A DNA stretch of 64,000 bases, taken from NCBI GenBank assembly GCA_027475525.1, contig JAMWFC010000049.1:3022947-3086946 (forward strand), given 5' to 3'. The position numbers were made by a program, and so were the translations under genes. This document shows positions 1 through 10,867 of this stretch, in pieces. Numbering within the stretch: the first letter of the stretch is position 1; each line of letters begins with the position of its first letter. The notes under the pieces were generated by a model that was not told where the DNA came from, did no database searches, and worked only from the letters and a program-made list of their open reading frames with translations. The stretch comes from Macrolepiota albuminosa (taxonomy: Eukaryota > Basidiomycota > Agaricomycetes > Agaricales > Agaricaceae).

Positions 1-816
1 GCGCTGGTACGCGCCCTCAGCGCCAGCCACCCTTCCAAGGCCACGGTACACAAGTACCTGGCCTACGTCTTTGCCAGGCCAGGCCTCTACAAAGAGGCTG
101 TGGCTGAGTATGAGGCGGCCATGGGGCAAGTCTTTGAGCCCCTCCACGCCGACGACCCTAACTTCGAGGCTCGGGCTGTGGACATCCCGGAAGCGTCAGC
201 TTCCATGTTCACCACTTCAGACGTGTTATGTGTCCTTCTTCATAATCAAATTCCGGTCAGCTGGGCTGACCATGCATACACTTATGGGGTCACCTATCTG
301 GCCCATCTATTCTTCAGCGACAGCCGGCTCTACAACAAGGCAGCTGCTATTGACGACGAGAGGCTACAACGCCTCGACCATTACAGTACACCCCAGTCCA
401 TCGCTCAGTGGGATGGGTGGCACAAGGCCACCATTAGCAATCGCCAATGCCTGATGCTCCAGCAGCAGGACAGTCGTCGTGCATACGACGATGCACTCAC
501 CAAGGGGATGTACCTCCTCATCGGGCAAGACATTCATGCCCATGACATCTGGACGTGCCAGTACCCGTCCGACACCGGGGATCTGCCTGATTCCCAACCA
601 CCTGTCCCGGGATCGACCTTCGACCCCAATCTCACACTGTCCCCCCTCTGGGACTATGACGATTCCCTGCCAGTTGCAGGGCCTTTGGGCACTTCGTACG
701 TGCCCGCACCCGAGAATGAACTCCTCGACTACGACATGGACGACGCGACTGCCGATCCATTCCAGGAGCCTGGGGACTCTCCCATTGCCCCCGTCCCTGA
801 CTTACCGATGGCATGA
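1..816 (+). CDS. Third ORF of family A Ty3-like element, C-terminal part (copy A0)
   Basis: The reading frame is open from base 1 to the TGA at 814-816, so the start lies outside the window. The protein matches the C-terminal part of the ORF found downstream of pol in copy A1 (61130-64000) and decayed copy A2 (16839-20422). Shared blocks are ARPGLY, a DHAYTYGV block near residue 93 and an IAQWDGWH-like block near residue 130. After that comes an acidic, proline-rich tail ending DLPMA. I see no transmembrane segment or known catalytic motif. A polypurine tract and an LTR follow immediately, so this is the last gene of a retroelement. The frame is continuous here where A1 and A2 are broken, so this copy shows the ancestral ORF was single. 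Function unknown. Confidence 0.65.
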   Translation, partial: ALVRALSASHPSKATVHKYLAYVFARPGLYKEAVAEYEAAMGQVFEPLHADDPNFEARAVDIPEASASMFTTSDVLCVLLHNQIPVSWADHAYTYGVTYLAHLFFSDSRLYNKAAAIDDERLQRLDHYSTPQSIAQWDGWHKATISNRQCLMLQQQDSRRAYDDALTKGMYLLIGQDIHAHDIWTCQYPSDTGDLPDSQPPVPGSTFDPNLTLSPLWDYDDSLPVAGPLGTSYVPAPENELLDYDMDDATADPFQEPGDSPIAPVPDLPMA

Positions 817-859
817 CCGTCGTATTATTTCAAGACCGTAGATTGGTCTGATTGGGGGG

Positions 860-1096
860 TGTGTAGCGTAGTCTGCTATGTGGCGTTGGCCACATAGCTT
901 TACTTACTGTATAATAGTACATATTATATTATATTTATTATAATATAATATTAATTACATTAGTATATAAATAGTTGTACCAGCTGCTTACAAAGCAGCT
1001 TATTTTTGTGTTGATACTACATAGTCAATAGACCGGACTGGTCTGATTCTGTGCAGTGTGAACCTAAGCTCTCACAATCTCTGTGACTTCGTTACA
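860..1096 (+). repeat. 3' LTR of family A copy A0
   Basis: The purine tract ATTGGGGGG at 851-859 directly precedes TGTGTAGCGTAG, and the repeat ends with TTACA at 1096. The start resembles the A2 3' LTR at 20702 (TATGTAATGTAG). The end resembles the A1 5' LTR end at 42602 and the A2 end at 20873, all finishing in TTACA. An AT-rich stretch near 915-970 may hold the promoter. The outer flank begins ATACT; the 5' target duplication is outside the window. Confidence 0.6.
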
Positions 1097-1125
1097 ATAC
1101 TCCCCCAGACTTCCCGTACCTTCAC

Positions 1126-1527
1126 GTGACCTCATGTTACTCCATGGTTGTTCAACTATACGCCAGGGCCAGACAACTCCCCACTGCACAATGTCTCTCA
1201 TCCAGAAACAAGTACGCTTCTGACCTGTGCCGCTTTAGGTGTCAAATGGTGCCTGAGGATAAACACCACATCTTTGTGGAATGCCCACACTTCGAGGCCA
1301 TGAGGCGAGAGTCTGTCACAGAGTTGGTCAGGTCGACTGAGATCAAATGTGAAGAGCTGGTTGAGAAGGGAGTCATCACGCACGGCATCGTGAGCAGTTT
1401 GTGTTACACAGCTAAGTCCTTGTTTATTGATGATCGCAAGACATGGCCACTACACTGTACCATGTACTATCTAGGACACATCACTAAGGTATGGGACCTG
1501 TTGCAACCCAATGTCAATGCGGCATGA
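1126..1527 (+). pseudogene. Reverse-transcriptase C-terminal zinc-binding fragment (zf-RVT-like)
   Basis: A 133-residue open frame contains LYARARQLPTAQCLSSRNK followed by a Cys/His cluster: Cys-x3-Cys, then His-His, then Cys-Pro-His. This is the layout of the zinc tail that follows reverse transcriptase and RNase H in non-LTR retrotransposons and related fungal ORFs. No RT core is present upstream; the LTR of A0 ends 30 bp before it. I read it as a truncated LINE-type 3' end, or part of the target into which A0 inserted. The start codon is arbitrary. Confidence 0.45.
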
Positions 1528-2051
1528 GCTCCAAACCTGGAACTCAAACGTGTATCACACTTCTTTACCAGTGCCTGGCATCTGTCTGCCATTCGCCTGG
1601 CTGGACGAATCTGAGGCCAGGTCCAATGCTCAGTTGCTGGCACCATATCATCCTAGCTAGCCTTTACTCCTCACAATACTCCCATCTCCCTTTTCTCTCC
1701 TTATGCACTTCTTGTAGTACCTTTCGCCAGCAGTGGTGGCAAGCTTTCCCCACAGGGGTTTTGATGCTACCCCACTTGCACATTATTAGTTTTTAGTCAT
1801 TAGTCATTTTATTAGGTCTACCGAGGCATCTCCTAACCAAGCTGTCCTTAGTTACTCTGTAGCGGAGGTAGATAGCACTATTGTAACATTGTAACACTGG
1901 GGAAATCAGGTCTCTGGTGTGTGCATGTTTTGGCATGGCTTGACTCGCGATTGATCCGGCTCGGTTTCCCAAAGGGGATTGCACAGCCTTTCCACATTTA
2001 TAACCTTATACACCTACATAATTGCCACTTTTCGAGCCAAGGTGAGGGGAA
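1528..2051. other. Intergenic region and 5' flank of the Ca2+-ATPase
   Basis: I see no supportable ORF here. A pyrimidine-rich stretch (1670-1740) and the weakly TATA-like TTTATAACC near 1998 sit upstream of the ATPase start at 2052, so the distal half probably holds its promoter and 5' UTR. No clear transcription start signal can be assigned. Confidence 0.35.
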
Positions 2052-5000
2052 ATGTCCCCACCCGCTGCCGATGTCCCTCACATTGAGGTCGATAACGCCA
2101 GCACCCACGATCTTTCCTCACAAGCACAAGCTTCTCCGCAGAGTAATCTGCTTTCCCCTCACCCTCCCCGTTCCCCGTCGACCCTCACTGCTGTGGAGAC
2201 CGGGGACGAAAGATCTTCGCTTGACAGGACTTCGCCAAACATCCCCCCACCCTCTCCGACTCTTTCTACCCGCTCATCCGTACATTCAGGGCAGTCCGTG
2301 CGCTTTGCGACCTCGAAGGACTTGCGAAACAACGACCCCGGATATAGCCACTCGCGTAGGCCAAGTTTTGCTTCTGGAACTTCTGGGACAACCGTTCCAG
2401 ATGACAATCATGATGCTTCGTCACGCGAACACTCGGATTTGGGCCATCAAACACTCCGCGTTGATTCTCATACTCCTAGTGTCTCTTCCAATTATAAAAA
2501 GGGAAGGACGACAAGAGAAGGAATTTCTGAGGCTGACGAACGGACCGCGTACCAGCGGGAACTTGACCAAGACAAGAAATTTAATCCTTATCCGTTTTCT
2601 TTCAAACCGTTCCAACTTGCGCATCTAGTCAACCCACCGCGTGACCTTACAGCAATGGGTCATTTAGGTGGTGCTCATGCGCTTCTCAGAGGTTTGGGAA
2701 CTGACGGTGAGAGAGGGCTAAGCAGCAAAGCTCTCGCCCATAATTCAGGTGCCCTTGTGTATCAGGCTGCAAAGGATCAGGAGCAAAGGGATAGAAAAAG
2801 GGCAGAAAAAAAGAATAAACAAAGTTGGCCGTGGGGAAAGGGCGCAGGTCAAGGCGCGTCACAGCGACATGATATAATGCAGGATGAGGATGAAGGGAAG
2901 GACAAGGAAGAGTCCAATTCACAAATTCATGAACCGAGCCCCGATGTTCTTGACGCCTCTGTCGACGAGCGAAGACGGGTATACGGTCCAAACCTGTTGC
3001 CAAAAAGACCGACAAAGTCGCTTCTTTTCCTCATGTGGTTAGCTCTCAAGGATAAAGTCCTCGTATTACTATCAATTGCTGCTGTCATATCTCTGGCGCT
3101 AGGACTTTTCCAGGACTTTGGCACTCCTCGGCCACCGGGAGAAGCTCCAGTTGATTGGGTCGAAGGTGTTGCTATAATGGTCGCAATTGCTATTGTCGTA
3201 AGTCCTGAATTCATTCTTATCCATCTCAAAACCTGAATATCCTTGCGCCACAGGTAATTGTGGGGTCTCTCAATGACTGGCAAAAGGAACGTCAATTCAA
3301 GCAACTCAATGACAAGAAGGAGGAACGTGGAGTCAAGGTTATTCGCAACGGAGTCGAATGTTTCATAGATTCAAAAGTGTGTCATCCTCCGTTTTACAAT
3401 GCTCACAACTTTCAATATATGCTTCCAGGAAGTCGTTGTTGGCGACATTGCCCTTCTTGAACCGGGGGAAGTAGTTCCTTGTGATGGTGTTTTTATTTCC
3501 GGCCAACATGTGCGATGCGACGAGGCAGGTGCCACTGGAGAGTCTGATGCTATGCGAAAGTTGAGTTACGAAGAGTGCATGGAGTTCATCAAAAGAGGTG
3601 GTCTCTTTTTTTTTGGGTTTCAGTTCCATTAACGTTCTGATCTTGTGTTGAACTCCATTAGATGGTCACTTGCCAGCACATACCGATTGTTTCGTTGTCT
3701 CCGGGAGTAAAGTCCTCGAAGGAGTTGGACGATACGTTGTTATAGCAGTTGGAACGAAATCATTCCATGGACGGATAATGATAGGTCAGTTATTCTGCTT
3801 CTTATTTGACATCGTTTTGATAACGAAATCTTTTGACAGCGCTCCAGTCTGATCCAGAAACCACACCATTGCAGATGAAGCTCAACGCGCTGGCAGAACT
3901 GATTGCAAAACTTGGTTCAATCGCCGGTTTGATCCTTTTCAGTGCACTGATGATTCGGTTTTTTGTACAACTTGGTCAGAACAATCCGGTGCGTACGGCG
4001 AATGAGAAAGGCATTGCTTTTGTCAACATCTTAATTATATCGGTGACTCTCATCGTTGTTGCCGTACCCGAGGGTACGTTTTTAACTATCTTATTTGTCT
4101 TCGTCTTTGTCTCATCACTATTGTATTTCTAGGTCTTCCTCTCGCTGTGACACTAGCTCTGGCCTTTGCTACGAAACGAATGACGTATGAAAACCTTTTG
4201 GTTCGCATTCTCGGGTCTTGTGAGATCATGGCAAATGCTTCAGTTGTTTGCACGGATAAGACTGGGACGCTTACCACGAACTCGATGACGGTCGTGGCTG
4301 GATCTATTGGTGTACATGCCAAATTCGTTAGAAACCTTGATGAAAACTCCACGCGACACAATGCCGACGGAAAGGACGATAATCCTGGCGAACGCAAGAA
4401 TCGTGATGACTTCTCTATAGACCAAGCTCGGCTGAATGATATTTTGCCCCCTGCTCTCTGTGAACTTATCAACGAAGCTATCACCGTTAACTCTACGGCT
4501 TTTGAAGACAAGGATATAAAGACTGGTGAAATGGTTTTTGTTGGCAGCAAGACAGAGACGGCTCTTTTGCAGAATGCAAAGGAACTCGGATGGAAACGCT
4601 TCAAGGAAACACGAGATGCAGCGACTGTCGTTCAGATGATTCCATTTTCGAGCCAGCGAAAGGCAATGTGTGTTGTCGTCAAGTTGCCCGGGACCAGTGG
4701 GTACCGAGCGTACTTGAAGGGCGCGTCGGAGTTGTTGTCGAAGTCTTGCACTAAGCATGTTGTTGTGCATCCGCCTTCGGGGAAAGATTGGCAAGGACAA
4801 GAAGGGATTGAGGTGAAGGAAATCGACGAGCTCGAAGCGGACAATATCAATCGCACCATTATTTTCTATGCTAATCAGACCTTGAGGACAATTGCGTTAT
4901 GCTACAGGGACTTTGAACAGTGGCCTCCCAAAGGCATAGAACACAACGAAGAGAACGAGGTTAGTATCTCCAGCTTTGACAGTCAATAACGTGTTTCTAA

Positions 5001-6732
5001 ATCTAGGTACTTTCGCAGGTGGAATTCTCAGATTTGGTACAGGACTTAACACTGATCGGTATCACTGGTATCGAGGATCCACTTCGCCCGGGTGTTCGTG
5101 ATGCGGTGTTGAAATGTCAGAAGGCTGGCGTCACTGTCAAGATGTGTACTGGTGACAATGTCCTTACGGCTCGCTCGATCGCTCTTCAGTGTGGTATCTT
5201 CACGCCCAGAGGTATCATTATGGAAGGTCCGCACTTCAGGAAGCTTACGAAGGCAGATCGCATTGAAATCGTGCCGAGATTGCAAGTACTAGCACGTTCT
5301 TCGCCTGAGGATAAAGAAGTCCTTGTCAACACTCTCAAGAGTCTTGGTGAGATTGTCGGTGTTACTGGTGATGGTACGAATGATGGGCCTGCCTTGAAAG
5401 AAGCCAACGTCGGCTTTTCTATGGGTATTGCTGGGACAGAAGTTGCGAAGGAAGCTTCTGACATCATTCTTATGGACGATAACTTTGCTTCTATCGTCAA
5501 GGCTATTATGTGGGGTCGTTGTGTCAACGATGCCGTTCGCAAATTCCTGCAATTCCAGCTTTCGACGAACGTCACGGCTGTCGTCATCACTTTCGTGTCG
5601 GCAGTGGCGAGCAACCAGGAAGCCTCTGTCCTCACAGCTGTTCAATTGCTGTGGATTAACATTATCATGGACACTTTCGCGGCGTTGGCTCTTGCTACCG
5701 ATCCCGCTTCAGAGTCTCTTCTTGACAGACAGCCCGACAAAAAGACAACCCCTCTCTTTACGACCGACATGTACAAACAAATTTTCATCCAGTCTATTTA
5801 TCAGATCATAATTATCTTGGTTTTCCACTTTCTTGGACTTCATATCTTGGGACTCGAGATGACTGGCGACGCCAACCAGGACAAGACTACGAACTTGACC
5901 GTCCAGACTCTTGTGTTCAATGCTTTTGTCTTCGCTCAGATTTTCAACTCGTTGAATTGTAGGCGGCTCGATAAGAAACTCAACGTTTTCGAAGGAATGC
6001 TAAGGAATCGATATTTCTTGGGCATCACACTTATCGGTTATTCTCTTTTCTTACCTTGACATACGGAATTATTGACATGCCTCGACAGAAATTGGTGTGC
6101 AGATTTTGATTGTTTTCGTTGGCGGTGCCGCGTTCCAAGTCACACCGCTTAAAGGTCGTGAATGGGGCATTTCACTCGCATTGGGTGTTGTGTCTCTTCC
6201 ACTTGGGCTATTAATTCGTCTTCTCCCCAACGAAAGATTCGATAAAGTTTTCAAGAAGCTTGGTTTCCTTGGAAGGCCCGAAACATTGCCCACCGTCAGC
6301 ACGGAAGGCGAAGCGTGGAGTAATACCGTGAATATCGTCAGACAAAACCTTGGAACATTCACCAATATTCGTGGTGGACGGATGAGGTCGTCTTCTATTG
6401 TTACAAGGGGCAAGATGGTCTTGAAGCGCTCTGATTCCGACGTCAAACACCCCCAGCTAACGTACGCATCCTATTTCAAGTTTACATTCGTATCTAATGT
6501 AAAACACTTATTTAGATCCTCCTATCTAATGACGATGATACCTTCACTCGTCGCTGGTGCAGTGGCCGCTGGTCAGAGGACCGCTCCAGCCTCGCTTTCC
6601 GATCCCGCTGCCCACGACCCTTCGAGGTCATCAGCGGCCCTCATGGAAGGTCATCTGCGATTCCACCCTGATACTCCGCCTGATGACCCACTCTTTAAAC
6701 GATACGGTGGTGGGAACAATCAACTCGGTTAA
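2052..6732 (+). CDS. Vacuolar-type Ca2+-transporting P-type ATPase (PMC1-like, P-IIB), nine exons
   Basis: It should pump Ca2+ out of the cytosol, by analogy with yeast Pmc1 at the vacuole. Exons fitted by frame and GT..AG ends: 2052-3197, 3254-3376, 3429-3597, 3662-3784, 3840-4073, 4133-4959, 5007-6036, 6089-6461, 6516-6732, giving about 1413 residues; introns are 47-64 bp. Motifs in order: TM1-TM2 near residues 335-390, actuator loop TGES near 459, PEGLP spanning the fifth intron, phosphorylation site DKTGTLT near Asp640, nucleotide-binding KGASE, hinge TGDGTNDGP near 994, then the C-terminal TM block. The N-terminus is long, Ser/Pro-rich and low complexity, which makes it longer than yeast Pmc1. 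The 54-bp last intron (6462-6515) is in phase and stop-free, so it could be retained. No frameshift or stop is seen; this is the only intact host gene here. Confidence 0.92.
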
Positions 6733-6984
6733 GTACTTTGTCATTTCTTTTCTCCTAATAGTCGCACGAATCGCTCGTAAGGGATGAGAGGAATGGCTAC
6801 CAGATTCCCTATTATAAATCGGTCCCTGTCACCTCTCACATGCAGTATACCTTTTGCTTGACGTTTGTTCACTTCACTTGTCTGCCATGATTAGATACAC
6901 GTACGGTTCATGATGACGAGAAAGGCACTCTTACATGAGAAATTACACACGATCATTGTAATTAGAAATCATGTACAGTAAGTA
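6733..6984. other. 3' flank of the ATPase gene
   Basis: AT-rich sequence between the ATPase stop and the Helitron end. It probably carries the 3' UTR and polyadenylation site; AATAAA-like hexamers are not distinct. No ORF is supported. Confidence 0.4.
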
Positions 6985-7084
6985 GCCTATACTACTACGA
7001 GCTATGATTCGTGCCTTCGGCATGAATTTCGCCGCTCGTTGGGGGCTTTGCCTCCAACCCCCCCCCCCCCCCCCCCCAACCAAG

Positions 7085-7262
7085 CCTCTGCCCTAACCTC
7101 ACTTCATTTGGTTAGGGCTCCAAGGATGTATAAGTAACTTAGCCTCCACCACAACCTCACTTTGTTCAGTTAGGGCTCCAAGTATGTATATAAGTAATTC
7201 AGTCTCCATCCTAACCTCACTTTGTTTGGTTAGGGGCTCCAAATATGTATATTACTAACTCA
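7085..7262 (-). repeat. Tandem repeat of about 60 bp in the Hel-1 3' end
   Basis: Three imperfect units each carry CCTAACCTCACTT, a GGTTAGGG core, then CTCCAA and an AT-rich spacer. The complementary units (CTAACCAAACGAAGTGAGG type) recur at 41436, 41883, 41946 and 42010 in Hel-2. Next to it, 7058-7077 is a run of 20 C. Confidence 0.65.
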
Positions 7263-7580
7263 GCTTCTATCATTATCTTACTTTTATTATGTCTTACTGA
7301 TTCCAACATATGTTGTTAATGAATAGAGGATTTTACATTTATCAAGAAATAGTGCTACAATTCCAAGTTATATATATTCTATTAGTACAGTATCAACAAA
7401 TATCAAGTTAGATGCTAAAATATAAAAGTAAGTAATAAGTAAGTGATTAACAATCATACTCACATTTGAAAATCCAAAAAATAATGATACAATTCCAAGT
7501 TATATGTACAGTATCAACAAATATCAAGTTAGATGCTAAAATACAAAAGTTAGTAATAAGTAGTTAATTAACAATCACAC

Positions 7581-7910
7581 TTACATTTGTAAACCATTGA
7601 GGATTTCTTGATATACAATATTTGCAGTTGTTCTTGATGTATTTTCTTCTGACAAAATCACCTTGATACGATCTCCTGATGTGCACCAAGACAGTGCAAC
7701 ATAAAGTTGACCATGTGTAAAGACAGGTGATCGAAGGTCCAATCCAACATGTCTGACTGATTGCCCTTGAGACTTGTTGATAGTCATGGCAAAGGCTAAT
7801 CAAACAGGGAATTGTCTCCTGTGCAATGGTATTGGCAAGTCTTCTTCAGAGGCATCAAGATTGATTCTTAGAATCAAAACAGTTGAACCTGAGTTTAGTG
7901 AGGTCTCCCC
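7581..7910 (-). pseudogene. Helitron helicase C-terminal fragment
   Basis: Minus-strand frames give helicase motif V ([11 protein letters not shown]) and a motif VI block [11 protein letters not shown] in which the usual Arg of SRC is Trp. Upstream is the block LDASEEDLPIPL. An in-frame TGA (7802-7800) splits the two at the same codon as in Hel-2 (40878-40880), between the FP-x and LAFAM residues. The rest of the Pif1-type helicase and the Rep domain are missing. Confidence 0.75.
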
Positions 7911-8167
7911 TGAGAGCGAGGTACAAGACCCGAACATCAGTATCAATGACTTGTTGGTGGAGCTCAGCATTAGACATGGCAGATGGAGGATTAGAGAGGG
8001 AGAACAGATGAGAACTTTACACAAAGCAAGGTCTGAAAATAGATATCATGTGACCCTGTTTTAAATTACAAAAGAAGTTTGATTTATTGCTTGACAAACC
8101 TTACTTTATTTGTCTCACTGTGTAGTAAATAACAATTACTTAAGCAGGTCAAAAATACAAATATAAT

Positions 8168-8275
8168 CTTTGATCTGCCCATGTATGGGACACAGGTCTG
8201 CCAGACTCCAGCGGACCATTCAGTATTTGATCCGTCCATATATGGGATACAGGTCTGCTGGACTCTAGCGGACCT
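8168..8275. repeat. Two direct copies of a 50-57 bp unit
   Basis: Both units contain TTTGATC, CCATRTATGGGA, ACAGGTCTGC and GCGGACC; they differ mainly by transitions. Similar GTCCGCTAG-type words recur at the right end of repeats R1 and R2. No coding potential is seen. Confidence 0.5.
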
Positions 8276-8375
8276 CTGCTGCCTTCTGTCAATCTGATGT
8301 CTCCTGCTGTCTACTACTGTCTGCTAAGATCTGCTAGTGTCATTCATTTGATCTGTTCAAAACTCAAAAGATTAT

Positions 8376-8528
8376 TCAAAAATTTTGGCATGGAGGAGCT
8401 AACACCAGTGTTCAAATCAGTGAATGTGACGACAGATGATGAATTGGACTTGCTGTGAATGCATCATCACTTGTTGCATTCACTGCTTTGAATACAAGAG
8501 CAAGCTCCTCTATGCTAAATTTTTCAAG
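8376..8528. repeat. Fold-back (MITE-like) inverted repeat
   Basis: The left arm from 8377 (AAAATTTTGGCATGGAGGAG) pairs with the right arm ending near 8526, whose complement reads AAAATTTAGCATAGAGGAG. Similarity between the arms continues for about 65-70 bases with almost no loop. Such a structure fits a short non-autonomous DNA element, or a hairpin transcript. There is no ORF. The flanks do not show a clear TSD. Confidence 0.6.
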
Positions 8529-8543
8529 TAAGGTCTATTATGT

Positions 8544-8640
8544 GCACCAGGGGGGTTTGAACCCTGCCTCTTGTGCATGACATGGAATTTCAATTGACAT
8601 ATATTCCACTGAACAACAGAGCCTTAGTACAAAGTAGTAC
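8544..8640 (-). repeat. tRNA-like sequence (SINE-like head)
   Basis: On the minus strand a TGTTGTTCAGTGGAA block resembles the pol III A box and GGGTTCAAACC resembles the B box, at roughly tRNA spacing. The acceptor and anticodon stems do not close, so it is not a working tRNA. Related units lie at 8808, 32000, 32165 and 32335. Confidence 0.4.
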
Positions 8641-8807
8641 AGCCTCATATATTATAATGCATGGTGGGGAGTCAAGTTCACTGCTGTGCACATTATAGAG
8701 AATCAACCAATAAATATTCCAGTGAACTACATGAGCTTACTACACCAACAAGTCAGAATGCTGCACAGCTAGTAAAAAGAACCACATACTACTAGATGTA
8801 TACACTA

Positions 8808-9011
8808 GGGGGTAGTTGAACCCACAGCTAGTACACAGTAGAAGACATCAATTGACAAATAATCCATTGATCCACATGGACTTTTTATGATAAGTTTATT
8901 TAATCTATTAGATGTCAGCCACCCGCTGACTTCCATTATTATGTGCTGACATCCGCTATGGTCTGCTGGAACGCCAGCACTTTCCCTCTTTCCCCTCTTT
9001 CTCCCCACCCC
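8808..9011 (+). repeat. Repeat R1, left part (interrupted by element C)
   Basis: Matches 32336-32570 in repeat R2, including a minus-strand tRNA-like start (B box GGGTTCAAC) and the ATTATTATGTGCTGACATCC block. It stops at CCCCACCCC, where element C is inserted, and resumes at 13683. R2 gives the uninterrupted sequence. Confidence 0.7.
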
Positions 9012-9215
9012 TGTTAGGCTTTGCTCGTAGTCTGCAATGCAGTATGTTGAAAGACTGAATACAAAAATATATTTGTGAACTGTAAACCAGACATTTGTAA
9101 GTACACATCTGAATACAAAATGAATAGAACTAAAGAGACGTTATCTACCAATCATGTATTCTAAGTGTGTAAGTCACGTGCATAGGTATAGAAATAATGT
9201 GGAAGTATCATGACA
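9012..9215 (-). repeat. 3' LTR of element C
   Basis: Begins TGTTAGGC and ends ATGACA on the plus strand. On the minus strand a purine tract (GGAGGGGCCGGG) lies just inside it. Same length as the partner at 13479. Confidence 0.9.
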
Positions 9216-9304
9216 CCCGGCCCCTCCTTATTAAGACAAGTGCACCGGTCCAGACAAATGAAAGAAAAAAAAGAATGGAAAGAGGAAATGGGGTCCTCTC
9301 CAGC

Positions 9305-10750
9305 TCACTTCCAGGACTTCTTGCGCCTTCTCTTCCCACGCACCTGCTTGCTCACACAAAACTCCTGAATAGCCTCCAGCACATGTGGCAAGTCGTACTC
9401 CTTGAGCCACTCGTCCTTGCTCTCATTGTACCCCTTCCAGCGCACCAGGAACTCCGAAACCCCTCCGCAAGTCCACCATTCACGCAGTATCCTCTCAATT
9501 TTGACCTCCTCCCCTGTTTCCATCTGTATTGGTGGTGGTGGTTCCTGCTGGCAGCCCAGGATGGTGTCCTCCCAGGCAGTAGGCAAGAGACATGGAACAC
9601 GTCGTGGATCGCCCAGCTGTCTGGCAGTGCCAAATGATAGGCAGAGTCCGAGATCTTCTGTGCTACATGGAACGGCTCAAACCTCTTGAAATCGAGTTTG
9701 TTGCTCAGGCGATCTGAATGCAGGTTGGCACGCTCCAGGAAAACATGGTCTCCCACCACGTAGTCCAGCGCCTCATCCACCCACCTATTGTGGAAGCGAT
9801 GCATCCTCTCCCTGGCCATCTCCAACAACACCTTCAGTTCTCCTTGTACAGTGCGTATCTGCTCCAACCTCTCATCTGCCTTCAGGACTGACTGCAAATT
9901 TACAGGATCAATGGAGAATGTGGGGTTGTATGCATACTCAGCATAGAACGGTGACATCCCAATGGCTGAGTGAGGACGATTATTGTAGGCAAATTTGGCA
10001 AAAGGCAACCAGTCAACCCAGTCATCCTGGTAGTAGTCCACGAATACTCGTAGGTAAATCTCCAGCTCTTGATTTACCCTCTCAGTCTGACCATCAGTTT
10101 TGGGGTGGTGTGCGGACAAGAGGGCAGGCTTGATCCCCAAACGCTCCCACATCCTACGTGTGTACCTCGCAATGAACTGAGGCCCTCTGTCAGACACCAC
10201 CTTTTTTGGAGTGCCGTGCAGGCACCAAACATGTTCTAGAAAGGTATCACACATCGCAGCGGCGTCGTCAGTAGAGTGAGCTGGCAGAAAATGCGCTTGT
10301 TTTGTGGACTTGTCGCAAACTACTTGCACCGCGTCAAAACCCCGTGATGCTGGCAAAGGGCCCACATAATCCATGGAGATGTGCTGCCAGGGGCTGTAGC
10401 AGCCCGAATGGCTTCTGCCTTCGAGGCTTGATGCGTTGGCAAGTTTCACACTCATCAATATAGCGCTGTACATATTCTGACATCCGTGGCCAATAATACT
10501 GCATGATATGAGGGCCAATGTGTTTGTGCGGCCGGGATGATCTGCTCGGATCGAATCATGGTATAATTGCAAGATTGTCTGCTTCACCTCGTTGTCCTCT
10601 GGCACATACACCAACCCCCAGAATCGCACCAGACCGTCATCCACTGTGAAGTCCTTCAGCCTCGAGCGCACTAGAGCCAGTGCCATGTCCAAAGTCCACA
10701 ATGGGGCCAGTTTCTTGTCCAGCAGAGACATTTGCCAAATACGCTGTAGG
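9305..10750 (-). pseudogene. Element C integrase and chromodomain
   Basis: On the minus strand the integrase core shows ISMDYVGPLP (first Asp), VVSDRGPQF (second Asp) and HPKTDGQTERVNQ (catalytic Glu), then the usual NNRPHSAIGMSPF block. A separate frame, 9586-9305, gives EILVRWKGY-like residues (SEFLVRWKGYN), the aromatic cage region of a chromodomain that targets insertion to marked chromatin in chromoviruses. The zinc-binding N-terminus is disturbed near 10430-10500. The chromodomain is separated from the core by a frameshift near 9590. Confidence 0.8.
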
Positions 10751-10867
10751 ATGTGTCTGTCTGCCAACACCTGCTGCACCGCTGCCACCCTCCTCACCAC
10801 CTCAGACTCCCCACACCTCTTGACTGCCACCACCACTGCATGCTTCACTGTCTTCTGTCCTCCAACT

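Larger units (their letters stand above)
6985..7910 (-). mobile_element. Helitron 3' fragment (Hel-1), minus strand
   Basis: Read on the minus strand it holds the end of the Rep/helicase gene (7910-7581), an AT-rich tail repeated as in Hel-2 (37698-42150), a GGTTAGG-type tandem repeat, a G-run and a terminal hairpin at 6997-7039. The order matches the Hel-2 3' end point for point. The helicase is cut at about 7910, where similarity stops and unrelated sequence begins, so this is a 5'-truncated copy. Sharing of the hairpin and G-run identifies the same Helitron family. Confidence 0.75.
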
